From contig NW_003314261.1 of NCBI RefSeq assembly GCF_000143415.4, positions 6,365,667-6,429,666 on the forward strand: DNA of 64,000 nt, given 5' to 3'. The notes beneath the pieces are model-generated. The model worked only from the letters and a program-made list of their open reading frames with translations. It was not told the DNA's origin and did no database searches. Shown here in pieces: positions 22,712 through 34,118 of this stretch (positions within the stretch are counted from its first letter, which is position 1; each line of letters starts with the position of its first letter). The DNA is from Selaginella moellendorffii. Taxonomy: Eukaryota > Streptophyta > Lycopodiopsida > Selaginellales > Selaginellaceae. The translations under genes and the position numbers were made by a program.

Positions 22712-24789
22712 ATGGCGGAGGAGGACCACGACTGGGACGCGCTGCGAAAGGATGCCACGAAGCTCATGGCGGCGATCTATTTCCAGGAGCAGCAGCTCGT
22801 CCTCAAGCGCAGGTAAAGCAGCTAGAGTCGCTGGTAATAGATCGCGATCGCGCTTCTTGCTTGTTTGTAGATGGCTGGGACGAAATTGGCCCGAGACAAC
22901 GCTGCGCGTCATGGATAAATGCGCGTTTGTTGACGATGAGAAGTAACTATTCCTCGCTGCTCGTTTTATTTCTTCTTTCTTCTTTGTAGATGTATTGCTG
23001 AGTCGTTTCTACGGAGGGATGATAGTAGCGTAAGTTCTTGGATTTCTTTCACTTTTTTTTTCTTTTCTATCAGTGCTACATTTCTAGGATGGCTACTCTC
23101 TGATCCACAGCGTAATCGAGACAGCACTCGACCATTTGAAAGAAGGAGACGATGATAGTGAGAATGCTCTGGACGTAAACAATCTGGACGGGCTCTCGAA
23201 TCTCGAAATCCTGGAAGGTCTGCCCAAGCTGATAAAAACTCTACGCTTCTCAGAGGTGTCAGCCTTGTTCTCGACGCTCACGCAAGACACAAAGAAAAGG
23301 AAGTATCGGGCTTGGCTGGAGCGTTCCATCCTGCAAAAGGTCGGGCTTAGACTGGGCGAGTCTGGAGAACAGGGGCTGGAAAACGTAGTGAAGTTCTTAC
23401 GAGGCTTGAAGGGATCGCGAGGGAAACGAAAACGAATACGGTATGATACGGAAAAGCTTCCGGGATCCACAGCAATGGAGCTACCTCGGTTTCCGGAGGG
23501 GTGTAGTCGTATAGAAGCTGCGAAGTTGACACTCCCGACGCTACAGGACTTGCCACATCGCTGCTTGCGTGCGATGGCGGATCTCTTGTCCGAGCAGCCT
23601 TACGAGCAACAGCAACTATACGTCGTCAAGATCGGCGGTACCCGAGCAAAACTTGTGGTGCGCGTCACAAGACTTTGCGAGAACTTCTTGGAAGAGGCTT
23701 CGGATGGCTTGCCACGGCCTTTGCAGAGGGCCTTGCGGGTGATCAGTCTCCATGCACGTGAAGTTCAGGGGCACGACAACCAGCTTGTGTTGAAGCTAGA
23801 TGCTCTACACCCGGACACCGAGCTGCTGCAAACAAAGCTACTCTCGGCCATCGCCCAGCTCCACGCACTTCCATTCGAAGAACTGGAGGCGGTGTATGAG
23901 ACTTTGACACAAACCAAGAAGAACACGATGAAACATCCAGGAGTTTACGTCGAGTCCATCAAGAACATACTACGCGAGGCGCTCTACAGATGTACGCGTC
24001 AGACGGTACCCGAGTCCGTGCAAGAGGCCGTGGACATGGTAGTGGCAGCCAGACCGCGAAGTCTCAAGTTTTCAAGCGTAGCTGACACCCGGAACCCGAA
24101 GCGCAAGGAAGCAGAAGTGGAGGCTGTGCTGAATCTTAGCAGCGAGCTGGCGCAAGTGAGCTGGGAGTGGATCGAAACACAAATGTCCGCCAAACAGGCC
24201 GACGCCGACGACGCTGACGACGATGACTTCGACACCTTCGACTACAGCTTATGCTCGTCCCAGCTCAAGATCGAAGAGAATCCGGAAGAAAAGGGGAAGA
24301 TCAACTTCGAGGATGACGAGCAGGTGGATTCAGTCGACAAGGATGTCACTGGAGTTGCCGACGAGACTGCTGCGCTTGCGTATGTTCTGATCGGGCGAGC
24401 CATGAAGGAGAAACTGGCTGGAGCTCTCGGACCTCGCGCTACAAAGTACCTTCGAAGCGGCGGGGAAGTATTTGGAGACGTTGAGACAGGTTAGTAGCGT
24501 CTATCGTTTTCTTTTACGCTCACAAGCTTTTGCAGAGCCAACGACGTATGGAGGCCACGAGACTGAAGCTGACATGGTGCTCTCGATTGTAAAGGAGCTG
24601 CCATCGCTACCAGAGAGGTAATCAACGCAGTTATATTCTTTCAAGTAGATCCCAATCGATCCACTTTGGTTTCGTGTAGCGTCGTCCACAACATTGAAGT
24701 TCGACTGAAGGAACTCAAGCAGCAAAAGTGAGTCTCAAGCTCGATGTTGTCAGTCTGATCTCGACTTGTTTCTTCCATTCTGTAGATAG
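22712..24789 (+). CDS. Unrecognised 582-residue helical protein
   Basis: Seven exons keep frame throughout: 22712-22812, 22871-22942, 22990-23029, 23088-24489, 24536-24617, 24680-24727 and a last exon of four bases (24786-24789) that completes Lys and gives TAG. The start is supported by MAEEDHDWDALRKDATKLMAAIYF and by the intron phases. The protein looks mostly helical. A basic patch, RGKRKRIRYD, could be a nuclear signal. Near residues 440-470 there is an acidic run (DADDADDDDFDTFDY). The C-terminus is VRLKELKQQK. I do not recognise the family. A near-C-terminal piece recurs as a fragment at 10703-10751, so the gene had at least one relative. The tiny last exon is unusual but well supported by the GT-AG signals. 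Confidence 0.65.
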
Positions 24790-25120
24790 AAATCTCCGGA
24801 CAACCAGGGGAAAAACCTCGTGCACAGCTTTCGTGAGATGCAACTTGGAACTTCCGGCTCGTTTTGACTTCGTAGAACTCGGCCAGCTGCCACAAGGCTT
24901 TACAGGCCGACTCAAAGTCGACAAAACTTACCGCGAAAACCGAGGTGCAAGAAAGCTAAAGTTTCCAGACTTGTGAGCCTATGGAGAATTGCAGTAAGAT
25001 AGAATTTCAAGGACTAGTCTGTGAGATTAAAAGCGCAAGAAAGCCAAACTTTCCAGACCTGTGAGCCTGGAGAATTGCTCTTAGGACTGTATGAACTACT
25101 TTGTGAGATTAAAAGCACTT

Positions 25121-25513
25121 CTAACTTTTACAGTCTGAAACGCTATAAAATGTCACTGAATTGGGATCTGTAGTGTGAACATAGCATCCAATGAATGCCC
25201 ATGAGGACCAGCCATGCCATCCAGAAGTTTCATAATATCCACTCCCTTTGAAAACTATAACATAAAAAGTTGTTCGTTTTCTAATAAAATAAGTATTCTC
25301 AACAAGGGGAAAAGGCTCTTGTTTGTAATAGAAATCTTTAGAGCCATCATGTATAAAAACGTTCACGTCTTGGGAATGCTGGTAATATTTTAAATGGCAC
25401 TTCATTTCAGTCTCCCAATCATCATCTGCACAATCTGGATTAACATCAACAGCGTGACCTTTCAAGCCAATAATAATCAAAGTAAGCACTGTGCACACAA
25501 AATAGCTTGCCAT
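25121..25513 (-). CDS. Small secreted protein, unknown family
   Basis: A single exon of 130 residues. Residues 1-21 (ASYFVCTVLTLIIIGLKGHA) are a clear signal peptide. The mature protein has five cysteines in total (CADDDW, MKCHLKYY, IGCYV, SDCKS plus one in the leader), many aromatic residues (YYETSGWHGWSSWAF) and predicted beta character. I do not recognise the family. A decayed second copy lies 300 bases upstream on the same strand (25790-25980), so the family has duplicated locally. Two other small secreted proteins lie within 3 kb. Confidence 0.6.
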   Translation of the reverse strand: MASYFVCTVLTLIIIGLKGHAVDVNPDCADDDWETEMKCHLKYYQHSQDVNVFIHDGSKDFYYKQEPFPLVENTYFIRKRTTFYVIVFKGSGYYETSGWHGWSSWAFIGCYVHTTDPNSVTFYSVSDCKS

Positions 25514-25789
25514 TTGTGTATTTGAATGGCTGATTTGGGATATTATTTCTGGCTATTGCACTAGGATACAAAATATTAAAGTTAAAAGTCCAAGAAACAG
25601 CTAATCATATTTATTTTATATGGTAATTTAGTCACTTTTGTCTACTTGGACATGGAGTTCGTCCTGACATTAGGAGCCATGGAAGTTTGCTCTGGATATA
25701 ATAAAATAAAAATTAGAATTTTCTAAGGAACTCTGTTTTTATAGCTTTCAATATTGTAAAAAATCATTAAGCTGCTACTTAGCAGTAAA

Positions 25790-25980
25790 TGCCAAGCCAT
25801 GCCACCCAGATGTTTTATAGTATGCATTAGCTTAAAAAAAATTATAACACTAAAAGTCTGGCAAAAGAAATTTTAGAAACAAGTGTATTTTATGTTTGAA
25901 AGATTGACATTTATTGTTTATAAAATGTTCACAGGTAATGATCTAGATGACACTTCATTTTTAGCATTGTTACAGCCTGA
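25790..25980 (-). pseudogene. Decayed copy of the secreted-protein gene at 25121-25513
   Basis: On the + strand the run GCCATGCCACCCAGATGTTT, then TTATAACACTAAAAGT, AAACAAGTGTATTTTATG-like, AAAATGTTCACAGG and GACACTTCATTTTTAGC aligns in order with 25210-25410. The counterparts there are GCCATGCCATCCAGAAGTTT, CTATAACATAAAAAGT, AAAACGTTCACGTC and GGCACTTCATTTCAG. The copy has indels and stops and lacks the signal-peptide end, so it is a pseudogene. Confidence 0.65.
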
Positions 25981-27121
25981 ATTAACATTATGAACTTTTG
26001 AGGTAATAGCAAGATTAACAATAGTATGAACTTTTGAAGTAAAATGATTGATACGACAGAAAATCATAGAAAAAAAGTTAAATAAGTCTAGAATAAAAAA
26101 CCTTTAAATAAAGAATATTAAATATAATGGCTGAAAAATAAAATAAAATGATAGGTTTTTAATAATTATAAATTATAGTTAAATTAAACTCTAAATGACT
26201 TTTTAGTTAAAAAATATGAAGTCTTGTCAAATATGTATAAGGAGTCAAATTCATTCTCAGCAAACTGTTGTATGTTATGACTTGACTATATATTTGTAAT
26301 TTTAGTAGGTGTTGAAAGTTGGAATTTAATTTTGTTATGAAAACATTATAAGATCTGGAAATAAAACAATTTGATCTGAATATTTAAATATGATTGGTTA
26401 TAAAAAAACTGTCACAGTCTATATATAGCCTTGGAAAAACTTTAACAATACAATAATACTAATAATTATTATATAATTTAACAATATTTCTAATTTCTAA
26501 ATGGGTTTAAACTTATTCTAATAATCAAAAAACTCTATAAGCTTTTCTTAGATTGCTCTAAGATGGTCTAGGTGGTGTTCTCACGTTAGTTTTAAGTGAT
26601 ATCTTTGATCTTTGTTAGATCCGGAATGCACTTTAAGGACGAAATACTAACATATTCTGGTTCGGATGCTTCTCGAGCCATGGAGATTCCCAGCATTCCC
26701 ACTGCCTTTGCAAAAGAGTAATGCGTGTTTTGCGAGTATGGAGTGATAGCATTCTATAGAAACAGAGAAGATTGGGTCAAAGGTTGATGGAACTCTAGCG
26801 ATAGATTGGACGTTTGTTATTGTCATTATTGGAGACTAGGAATTTCCCAGCGAGGTAGTCTCGCGCATTTCACGTATTAGCAGTGTCACTGATGCTAAGT
26901 TTGAATGTTTGACGCCAAAGAAATAGCGTGAACTCTTTAGTAGAGGAGAGCCACACCGCAAGGTCCACCTACCAAAACAACTCGTGTTCTAAGAGCCTCA
27001 CGCACATATTCTCTCTCTCTCCCCTCGCCAGGAGCGCGCTATAAGTCGATCGATTGATTCACCAGAGGGTATCACCACCACGGCATTCAAAGGAGGGAGA
27101 GAGAAACTCTTCATCTATCGA
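25981..27121. other. Intergenic region, nothing recognised
   Basis: About 1.1 kb. The first half is AT-rich and the second half (26560 onward) is more balanced and probably holds the promoter and 5' UTR of the LTP-like gene, including a CTCTCTCTCTC tract near 27012. No supportable frame of its own. Confidence 0.5.
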
Positions 27122-27481
27122 ATGGAATTCCTCGGCGCGAGGGGCTGCTTCTCATGGCGGCGGTGCGCCCGGGTGTTGCTGGCGGTGGCGCTGCTGCTGC
27201 CTCAGATGGCTCATCGTTCCGTCTCGTCGTCGCTGCTTGTTCCAGCGGAGATCTCTGCGTCTAGTCGCCTGGGATGCAACCAGTACCAGCTGCTGACGTG
27301 CTTGGGATCGCAGAGCGGCGCCCCGCAGGACGATTGCTGCGATGCCATCCGCAACGTTCTTAATCCAGGGTGCGTTTGCAGCCCCGAGTATCCGGGTAGA
27401 ACAGTCATCAAGTCGCTTCTCCCCATTGCCCAGTCGTGCCAAGTGCAGCTCGACGTTGGCGAGCGCTGCCACCACTCGTGA
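27122..27481 (+). CDS. Non-specific lipid transfer protein-like (8-Cys motif)
   Basis: A single exon of 119 residues. The N-terminus (CARVLLAVALLLPQMAH) is a secretion signal. The mature domain carries the eight-cysteine motif of the lipid transfer / 2S albumin superfamily: Cys52, Cys60, Cys72-Cys73, Cys84-X-Cys86, Cys106 and Cys116. The spacing includes the hallmark CC and CXC. Such proteins form a small all-helical, disulphide-locked cavity that carries lipids in the cell wall or apoplast. The start at 27122 puts the hydrophobic core at residues 18-28. No C-terminal GPI-type hydrophobic tail is present, so it should be a soluble secreted form. Two cysteines in the leader (9 and 15) fall outside the motif. 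Confidence 0.75.
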   Translation: MEFLGARGCFSWRRCARVLLAVALLLPQMAHRSVSSSLLVPAEISASSRLGCNQYQLLTCLGSQSGAPQDDCCDAIRNVLNPGCVCSPEYPGRTVIKSLLPIAQSCQVQLDVGERCHHS

Positions 27482-27755
27482 ATATATGATAGAAATCTCT
27501 GAATCTATCCTAGTGTGTAAGTTCCAGTGAAATAAATTTACATAAAATTGATTAAAAAAGGAAGAGAGAAATAGTTTCTTTATTTTAGAAAAATCTATTT
27601 TGATATTTCCTTAAATATCATAAACCAGCTAGGACCAATTATACAATAAAACCAAAATAGCAGCATAGAGACTATGCATTATTGATTATCAGATGATTGA
27701 TCATAAAATTTGAGATATAAATGTATTTGTTCCAAGTTTCTCTGCAGGACATAAC

Positions 27756-28245
27756 ATGCTACTTTTTGTTATTTCTATATTATTTCCTATTCCAGCTTTG
27801 GCTGTAGCAAAGGTTACTCATGTTTTTCTCTTTTCACGTAATTACTAACAATATCATTATCCAGGATAAAGAATGCACATATGGTGTTAATATTAAAACT
27901 GGCTGTGTTCAATGGGCAGGAACTGATGCTGATGTAGATGTAACATTCACTACACTATTAGGAACCAGTGTCCAATTCACCCTGGATAATCCTGGCATAG
28001 ATGACTTTGAGATTTGCTCACTATCAACATTCACAGGATTGGTAGCAAATTGCCTCCAAGCATTTGATCCAGTGTGTAGAATGGTGCTGCACCACAATAA
28101 CAAAGGAAAGAATCCTGGCTGGTTTGTAGACTGGGTGGAATACATCCCACCATTCTCTCAAAACCACATGTCTAGGCCAGTGTCATTTAACGTGAACGCA
28201 TGGCTTCAAGACAATAGCCTCACATACACTGCAGATGCTTGTTAA
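27756..28245 (+). CDS. PLAT-domain stress protein, secreted
   Basis: Two exons (27756-27812 and 27865-28245) join in frame to give 145 residues. Exon 1 encodes just the signal peptide, MLLFVISILFPIPALAVAK. Exon 2 encodes a single PLAT/LH2 domain: CTYGVNIKTGCVQWAGTDAD, VTFTTLLGTS, IDDFEICSL, PVCRMVLHHNNKGKNPGWFVDWVEYI and a terminal cysteine. GTDADVDV and the PGWFVDWVE block are typical of the plant-stress PLAT family (Arabidopsis PLAT1-like), which are ER or extracellular proteins linked to abiotic stress. The longer start at 27820 would lose the signal peptide, so the split start is preferred. It lies between an LTP-like gene and an ABC transporter. Confidence 0.8.
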
Positions 28246-28327
28246 GAAACTGATAAACTCACAATAATGATATGGACTTACTTTGCTTCAGTGTCTTTTT
28301 GTTTGATCCAAAGATTTGATTTTGTTG

Positions 28328-31326
28328 TTATTGCTTCACGAGCTTTCTCTGGCTTTCCGACTCTTGCAGTGCCCACATTCTGGAGTACATTCCCTTCATT
28401 TCCAGGAGCTTGTGATGCGTGCCTTGCTCCACGATCACTCCAGCGTCTAGCACCTGAAAAGGTGGAAGTGGAAATGGAAATGGTTGATCGAGATTAAGGA
28501 AACTAGAGGGGATAGTTTTCGCTACCAGGATTTTGTCACAGTGCATGATAGTCGAAAGGCGATGCGCGACAAAGACGCAGGTCCGACCTGTTGCCAGTTC
28601 CTTGAGAGAGTTTAAGATAGCCGCCTGCGCAGACGAAAAAACTCAGACGGGACAGATGCAAACTTAGAAAACGGACCTCCGTTGTTGAATCCAGTGCACT
28701 GGTTGCTTCGTCACACACTAGTAATCTTGGGGCCTTAAGAAACGCTCTAGCAATGGCCACCCTTTGCTTCTCACCGCCACTAAGCTGAAAGTTTCATCAG
28801 TCATGGCATCAATAGTTTTTACCCTTTTAGAAAAAATAATTGTACCTTCAGGCCCCGTTCGCCAACAGCACTGTTGTATAAATCCGGCATTTGCAACACA
28901 GTATCGTGCAGTCTCTGCATCCATGAGTATCACAAAACACTAGAGCTAAAGGAGAAGGAAAAACGAAAAAAAACGCCTACCGCTTGTTTGGCCGCATTGA
29001 CAACTTCTTCTTCTTTTGCCGAGGGTCGACCGTATAGAATGTTTTTTGAAATTGTGTCGTTAAAAAGCACCTGCAATACACCGGTCACTAATAAGGAGTA
29101 ATTTCAGGATAAGGCATACCGTTTCCTGAGGAACAACTGCAACTGCCCTACGGAGTGACGCCTGGAAGTCCAACAAAATAAAAAAGAAGCACAAAAATGC
29201 AAGACATTGTTCAGACCTGTGTTATGGAACGTAAGTCTTGACCATCAAACGAAAGCCTGCCGCTTTCAGGGTCATATAGACGAAGGAGCAGCTTCAATAT
29301 TGTAGACTTTCCAGATCCAGATGGTCCAACAATCGCTAGACTTTGACCAGGAAGAACTTCAAACGAAACTCCATGCAAGACCTGTTACATGCGTTATAAA
29401 ATGGAAGGGACAAACAAACACAAACTTGGTTACTTTTCTCGATGAGTAGCTAAACTGGAGATCGTGCGCCTTCAAATGAAGTCCTTTGCTGTTGTAAGGA
29501 AGATCTATGGTACCATCCTTGAGCATCGGTTTTCGTCTGGACCAAACACTGTCAGTTAAAACAATGGATTCTTCATGTGAGATACTCAGAACCTTAAAAT
29601 TCCGAAGAGGGACTCCAGATCAACAAGCGACTGCCGAAGCTCTCTGTAAATGAACCCCAGAAACTGTAAATCCATGTTGAGAAAATGTTACACCTTGAAA
29701 AAGAATTCCTGGTTCGCTATGTAAATTGAAAAAAAAAGGTTCGACTTACTAACCTGTAGCGGTCCAGAGAGTTGAAGTATCAAACCATTAGCCAACACAA
29801 GATCTCCGACGGTGATAATGCCTTGAGACACCTGAAACCCGGCAAGTCCCATTACGACCGCGATTCCAACAGCCTGAATGAGAGCTTGACCCGCATTTAG
29901 CGCCGCTACCAGCTTTTCCGAGTCAAGCTAGTGAGGAAAGAAATCAGTGACAATTGCGAACTAGATTGAAATAAGAACATACCGCTGCGTTTTGATAATT
30001 TTGAAGCAGAGCATCGTACTGCATAACTTCTAGCTTTTGATTGTTGAACTGCAGAGAATCATGATATCAAAGGACAAATAGGAAAAGAAGAAAACGGAAG
30101 TTGCAAACCTGTACAACAGTTTCGTAGTTCAGCAAGGCATCCACGGCTTTACCGGAGGCCAGTTCGTCCAGCTTATTCACCTAGACAAGCAGCGCCAGTA
30201 AATAGGAGCGCAAACACACGATTGTACTTGCCTCCTTTCGACTCAATGCAGCAGCTTGCGTAATGTAAAACGTCCAGGCTACGTACGCAGTGAACGTTAC
30301 CACTACAACAGCAGCAACAATCGGGCTAACTTGTTTTGCTAGAAGCCCGCAGACTAGAAGGAGCTCCAAAATTGTTGGTACAAAAGTAAAAACTGCAGAA
30401 GCATCAAAAGACGATAAGACTTTAGAACAAGAAACAATGGCCGAGGAGAAGACTTTACCTACAGCTCGGAAGATGCTCATCACACTTCTCTGAGCTCGAT
30501 CTAGAATACGAGACAGGGCGCCTGTTCTTCTCTCGAGATGGAAAGACAGGTCGAGCCCGAGGACGTGTTCCAGCAGCTGAACTCCCACTCTGCGACCGGT
30601 AGCAAAACCGAGTGGAGCAAAAATCAAATACCTCGTCTCGTTGAGTCCTGCACTAAGGGCCTTCAACGCATGCCTGCTATCAGAAACATGCTAGAAAAGA
30701 AGGAAGAATATAGTGCAGCAAGAGTACCTTGCTTAAAGCCGAGAAAACCAGCGCCAAGACGGCAAACTTCACCTGTTGTGTCGATAGAGCTTTGGCTGGC
30801 GCTTGAGCGAGGACGTCCATTCCCCATTTAAAGAACAAAGGACCAGCAAGCCCCGCTGCCTGTTCGAAACGCAAGAGCATAAAGGAACAAGGAAGAAAAG
30901 AAAGAGAGCAAAGTTTTCGACATACTTTTCCAGCAAACAAAAAGCTCACAGCGACGATGAGCCGCCATCCCAAGTTGCTATCCCCGGATGCCAATCTCCA
31001 GAGGTAAGGAATGACCTGCGAATCAATCGGAAAAGAAGAAGAAGGACAAAGCTAGAAGTTTTCCATCGAGAGAATTGGCAAGTTACCGTAGAAAGGGATG
31101 CCTCCACCGGTGGCGTCGGCAATGGAGCGAGAGGTGGAACCTTTGCGGGCTTCTTGTCGAATGGAATGGCGACATTACCAGAAGCAGCAGCGGCGTGGAT
31201 TGGAGGCAGGCAATGGCGACGCCGTTGCTGCTGCTGCTTGTGAGATCCTCCGCAAGTCCAGACGCGACGATTTGGCGTGGCAATGGCAAGCGCGGAGACA
31301 GCTCGAGCGCTTAGCACGCTCGTCAT
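28328..31326 (-). CDS. ABCB half-transporter, mitochondrial ATM-like or plastid type
   Basis: A multi-exon gene on the - strand with one transmembrane domain followed by one ATPase domain. The N-terminus ([21 protein letters not shown]) resembles an organellar presequence. Membrane segments include [43 protein letters not shown] and [17 protein letters not shown]. The ATPase has Walker [11 protein letters not shown]-loop VVPQETVLFND, signature LSGGEKQR, Walker [13 protein letters not shown] and switch His in VAHRLSTI, all intact. [11 protein letters not shown] and [19 protein letters not shown] match the ABCB7/Atm1 type, which exports a glutathione-linked sulphur compound from mitochondria for cytosolic Fe-S assembly. 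The exact subfamily and organelle are inference. Roughly fourteen short introns interrupt it. Confidence 0.8.
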
Positions 31327-31878
31327 GCCGCCCTAAAACAGAGACTTAAAATGCAGCCCTAAAAAACTAAAGTTGGTGTTAAAGATTTTAACCAAATTAT
31401 AACCATGCCAATTATAATCAAGAGAATCTTTCATTGTCTTTCACAACTTTGCTTCCACCATAGACAAAGCTTGCTTGCCCGACTTCTTGGAGCTATTCAT
31501 CCGAGCTATGTCTATCCCCGCGTTCATGGCCTTCCAGATCCTCCGAGCTTCTTGCTTGGAGAGCAGAGCACTGATTCCCGGGAGCGCAAGCACATCTTGG
31601 AGCAAGTTGTCTCATGTCTCACCGCTCAGAAGAAGAACTATCTTGGCTTTCAGGTTAACCATAATCTCGCCTTTCCGGTAGACATGGGAGCTCTGTTGGA
31701 TCGCCATTGCCGATGTGAATCCCAGCAGCGGGGAAGTGGAGACTCGTCACTACTCGCATATTTATCTGATGGATCCTGTCACCAGAGTGCTGGTTGACAG
31801 GCTTGTCAGTGACTTGAAGAACAGCAATGATCCATTTCCCTCCAAATAGTATAACTCTTTCCCAAGAGAATGGTAATT
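31327..31878. other. Unresolved spacer with partial frames on both strands
   Basis: About 550 bases between the ABC transporter start and the folylpolyglutamate synthase stop. On the + strand there is a 130-codon frame at 31405-31797 (QKKNYLGFQVNHNL). On the - strand there is ALPGISALLSKQEARRIW followed by KAMNAGIDIARMN. Neither matches a family I know, and neither has convincing ends. A - strand string TSTLVTGSIR resembles the VLVTGSLHL end of the folate gene and could be a remnant of a duplicated last exon. Confidence 0.3.
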
Positions 31879-34106
31879 CTACCGCTTCAAAAGGTTCAAG
31901 ACATCTCCAACCAGATGAAGCGAACCAGTTACCAAAACCTGCAAGAAGAGATAAGCACTTCTAGAAAGATGGAAAGAAAAGAGCGAATGGATCTCTCCTT
32001 ACGTTTACGGAGAATGAAGGACAGCTTCGCGCTAGTCGCCGTAGAAAGTTTAAAGCCACACCAGGAGACGGGATCACCATGCTATACTCCGTCGTACTCA
32101 CTGCTTCTTCTCCTTCTTCTTGAGTAGCGACCGGATTGCAAAACTCATCTCTACCCGCTGCTACAATAAATTCACATCGTTGTCAGTGGTTGTTCCTCCA
32201 AGCAGAAGCTTGAGACAAGAAAACGAACCTGGTGATTGAAGACTGTCCCAGCATTTCTGAAGATATCGCTGCCATTTCAAGTCCGATGTCGGGGTTCCGT
32301 GACTGTTGGACACAAACACCGCCTTGTCAATACGAACACCTGCTAGAAAACGAAGCTGTGAGACGCAAAAACAAGAAATCACGCAAGAGCACCTTGGCCG
32401 TGGCACGCGTTCAAAAGGGACGGGAAGAGGATCGCCGGGTCTCTCTCCGGCATGCAGTTGAACACCATGATCTGCGAGTAGAAGCAAATCAGCGAGAGAA
32501 GATCGCACGACTAGAAGTACCTGCTTTGGAGTCTTTTGGCGAGAACTCTTTACAGCCTTTGAGAACCAGTTGCCGCACACTTCCATGCTCTCTGGACTGT
32601 GCGCACCATCCAAGTATAGCATCAAGTTTTCGAGATCGCGTTCAATCTGAGCACGTCCTAACAGTTGCGCGCTTGCTAGGCCCGTCTTGAACGCGTCAGG
32701 GAGATCATCCTAGAATGCACGCAAACAAGAAAACAGTTAAGGTGGTTTCAGTGACACGCGAGGCTTACATTTCCCATAGCCTCGTCGATCCCACTTTTCT
32801 TGATCCAGTGCTTGCACAGTGACACTGCCAGAGCCGCATTTACAAGCTGGTGATCGCCCTTGAGTCCAAGTTCCAAGTTTCCAGTGTCTGCTAGAGGATG
32901 GACGACTTGGAGTGGGATCTGAAAGCGTCACAGATCAAAGCTTTGAAGGAAAAAATTGGATCTTACCGATAGATCAGCTGCTCGTGCTTGGAGGACGGCC
33001 ATGGCATCCTCGCGTTGAGGCGAAGTATAAGCAGAAACCCCTGGCTGTGAGGTTTTAGGCACTCTCAGAAAGAACAGTTCCAAAATGTGGAGTAAATACC
33101 TTGAGGATTCCCGCTTTTTCCCCAGCAATTTCGGGGAGCGTGTGTCCTGGACGACCACGGACAATGCAAATCAGAGAAGTTTTCCAAATTGACACAGCAT
33201 CTTACCGAGTATTTCCATGTGATCAAATCCCAAGGAGGTTATACCACAGACATCCGGTGTTTCTATCTGAGAAAAATAAAAATTGTGTAGCTCAGTAGCT
33301 AGCATCAACCCCAGCATACCACATTTGTTGGATCATATTTGCCACCGAGACCAACTTCCAGAATAGCAACATCAATCTAGAAAAACAGTTGCATGTTAGA
33401 GGATTGTTTCGGGACGATCAAAATGTTCTGGTTTCACCTTTTCTGAAGTGAACATCTTGAAAGCCAGCAGTGTGAGAAACCGAAAGTACGAGGGCATAGG
33501 CAAGCTGGATGTGCATCCTTCCTGATCATCTCAGAACCAATCAGCCTCACAATATCTTGAGAGTTTTCTCACCTGTAGACGATCCCAGCACCACCAGAAA
33601 TACTCTTGGAACAGAGTTTCCGACACTTCAGTTCTGGAACAAGCTCCATGATCATTAAAAAAAACACGCAAGAGAAATTTCAGGCATACCAACCCATTGA
33701 ATCGAAATCTTTCACGAACGTCCACGAGGTGTGGCGACGTAAAAAGACCAGTCTTGTATCCACAGGCTCTTAAAATGCTCTCGGAGAAAGCGCAAGTCGA
33801 TCCCTGGGGAAAAAAATCTCTACAATGAGAGAAAGAAAGAGGGAAAAAAATTCCACACAAACCTTTCCTTTGGTTCCTGCGACGTGAATGACACTGAGTT
33901 TTTTCAGAGGCTCCTCCAGCTGAAGGATCTAGAAGAAGAAATCGAGAGAAATGCGTTGATTTGATCGAAAACTCCATTCCACGCACCTTAAGGTAATCGC
34001 CCATGAGTTGCACCGTCTCATTGGGGCCGGCAATCCTATAGCGCCTGGTGATGAGCGACGTAAGCGCCTCCCTGGAAGCCTCAGGACTGCTGCTACGGAG
34101 CTCCAT
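31879..34106 (-). CDS. Folylpolyglutamate synthase
   Basis: This enzyme adds glutamate residues to tetrahydrofolates, using ATP, to retain and activate folate cofactors. The multi-exon frame begins MELRSSSPEASREALTSLIT and continues with NETVQLMGDYLK, SVIHVAGTKGK joined to GSTCAFSESILRACGYKT (P-loop), TGLFTSPHLVDVRERFRFNG, the FPGS-typical SETLFQEYFWWCWDRLQ, a ligand loop near MPSYFRFLTLLAF, SLGFDHMEIL, GEKAGI, and near the end NLMLYLDGAHSPESM. It ends VLVTGSLHLVGDVLNLLKR. The EYFWWCWDRLQ block favours FPGS over dihydrofolate synthase. No obvious targeting peptide is present from the ATG at 34106; a TTG-initiated extension to 34115 is not needed. The start is only 12 bases downstream of the stop of the pseudouridine synthase gene. 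Confidence 0.8.
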
Positions 34107-34118
34107 TCTATCCAAAAC

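Noticed and set aside
31405-31797. Single 130-codon gene on the + strand
   Set aside because: No recognised domain, and the opposite strand has equally plausible pieces. It is kept as an unresolved spacer only.
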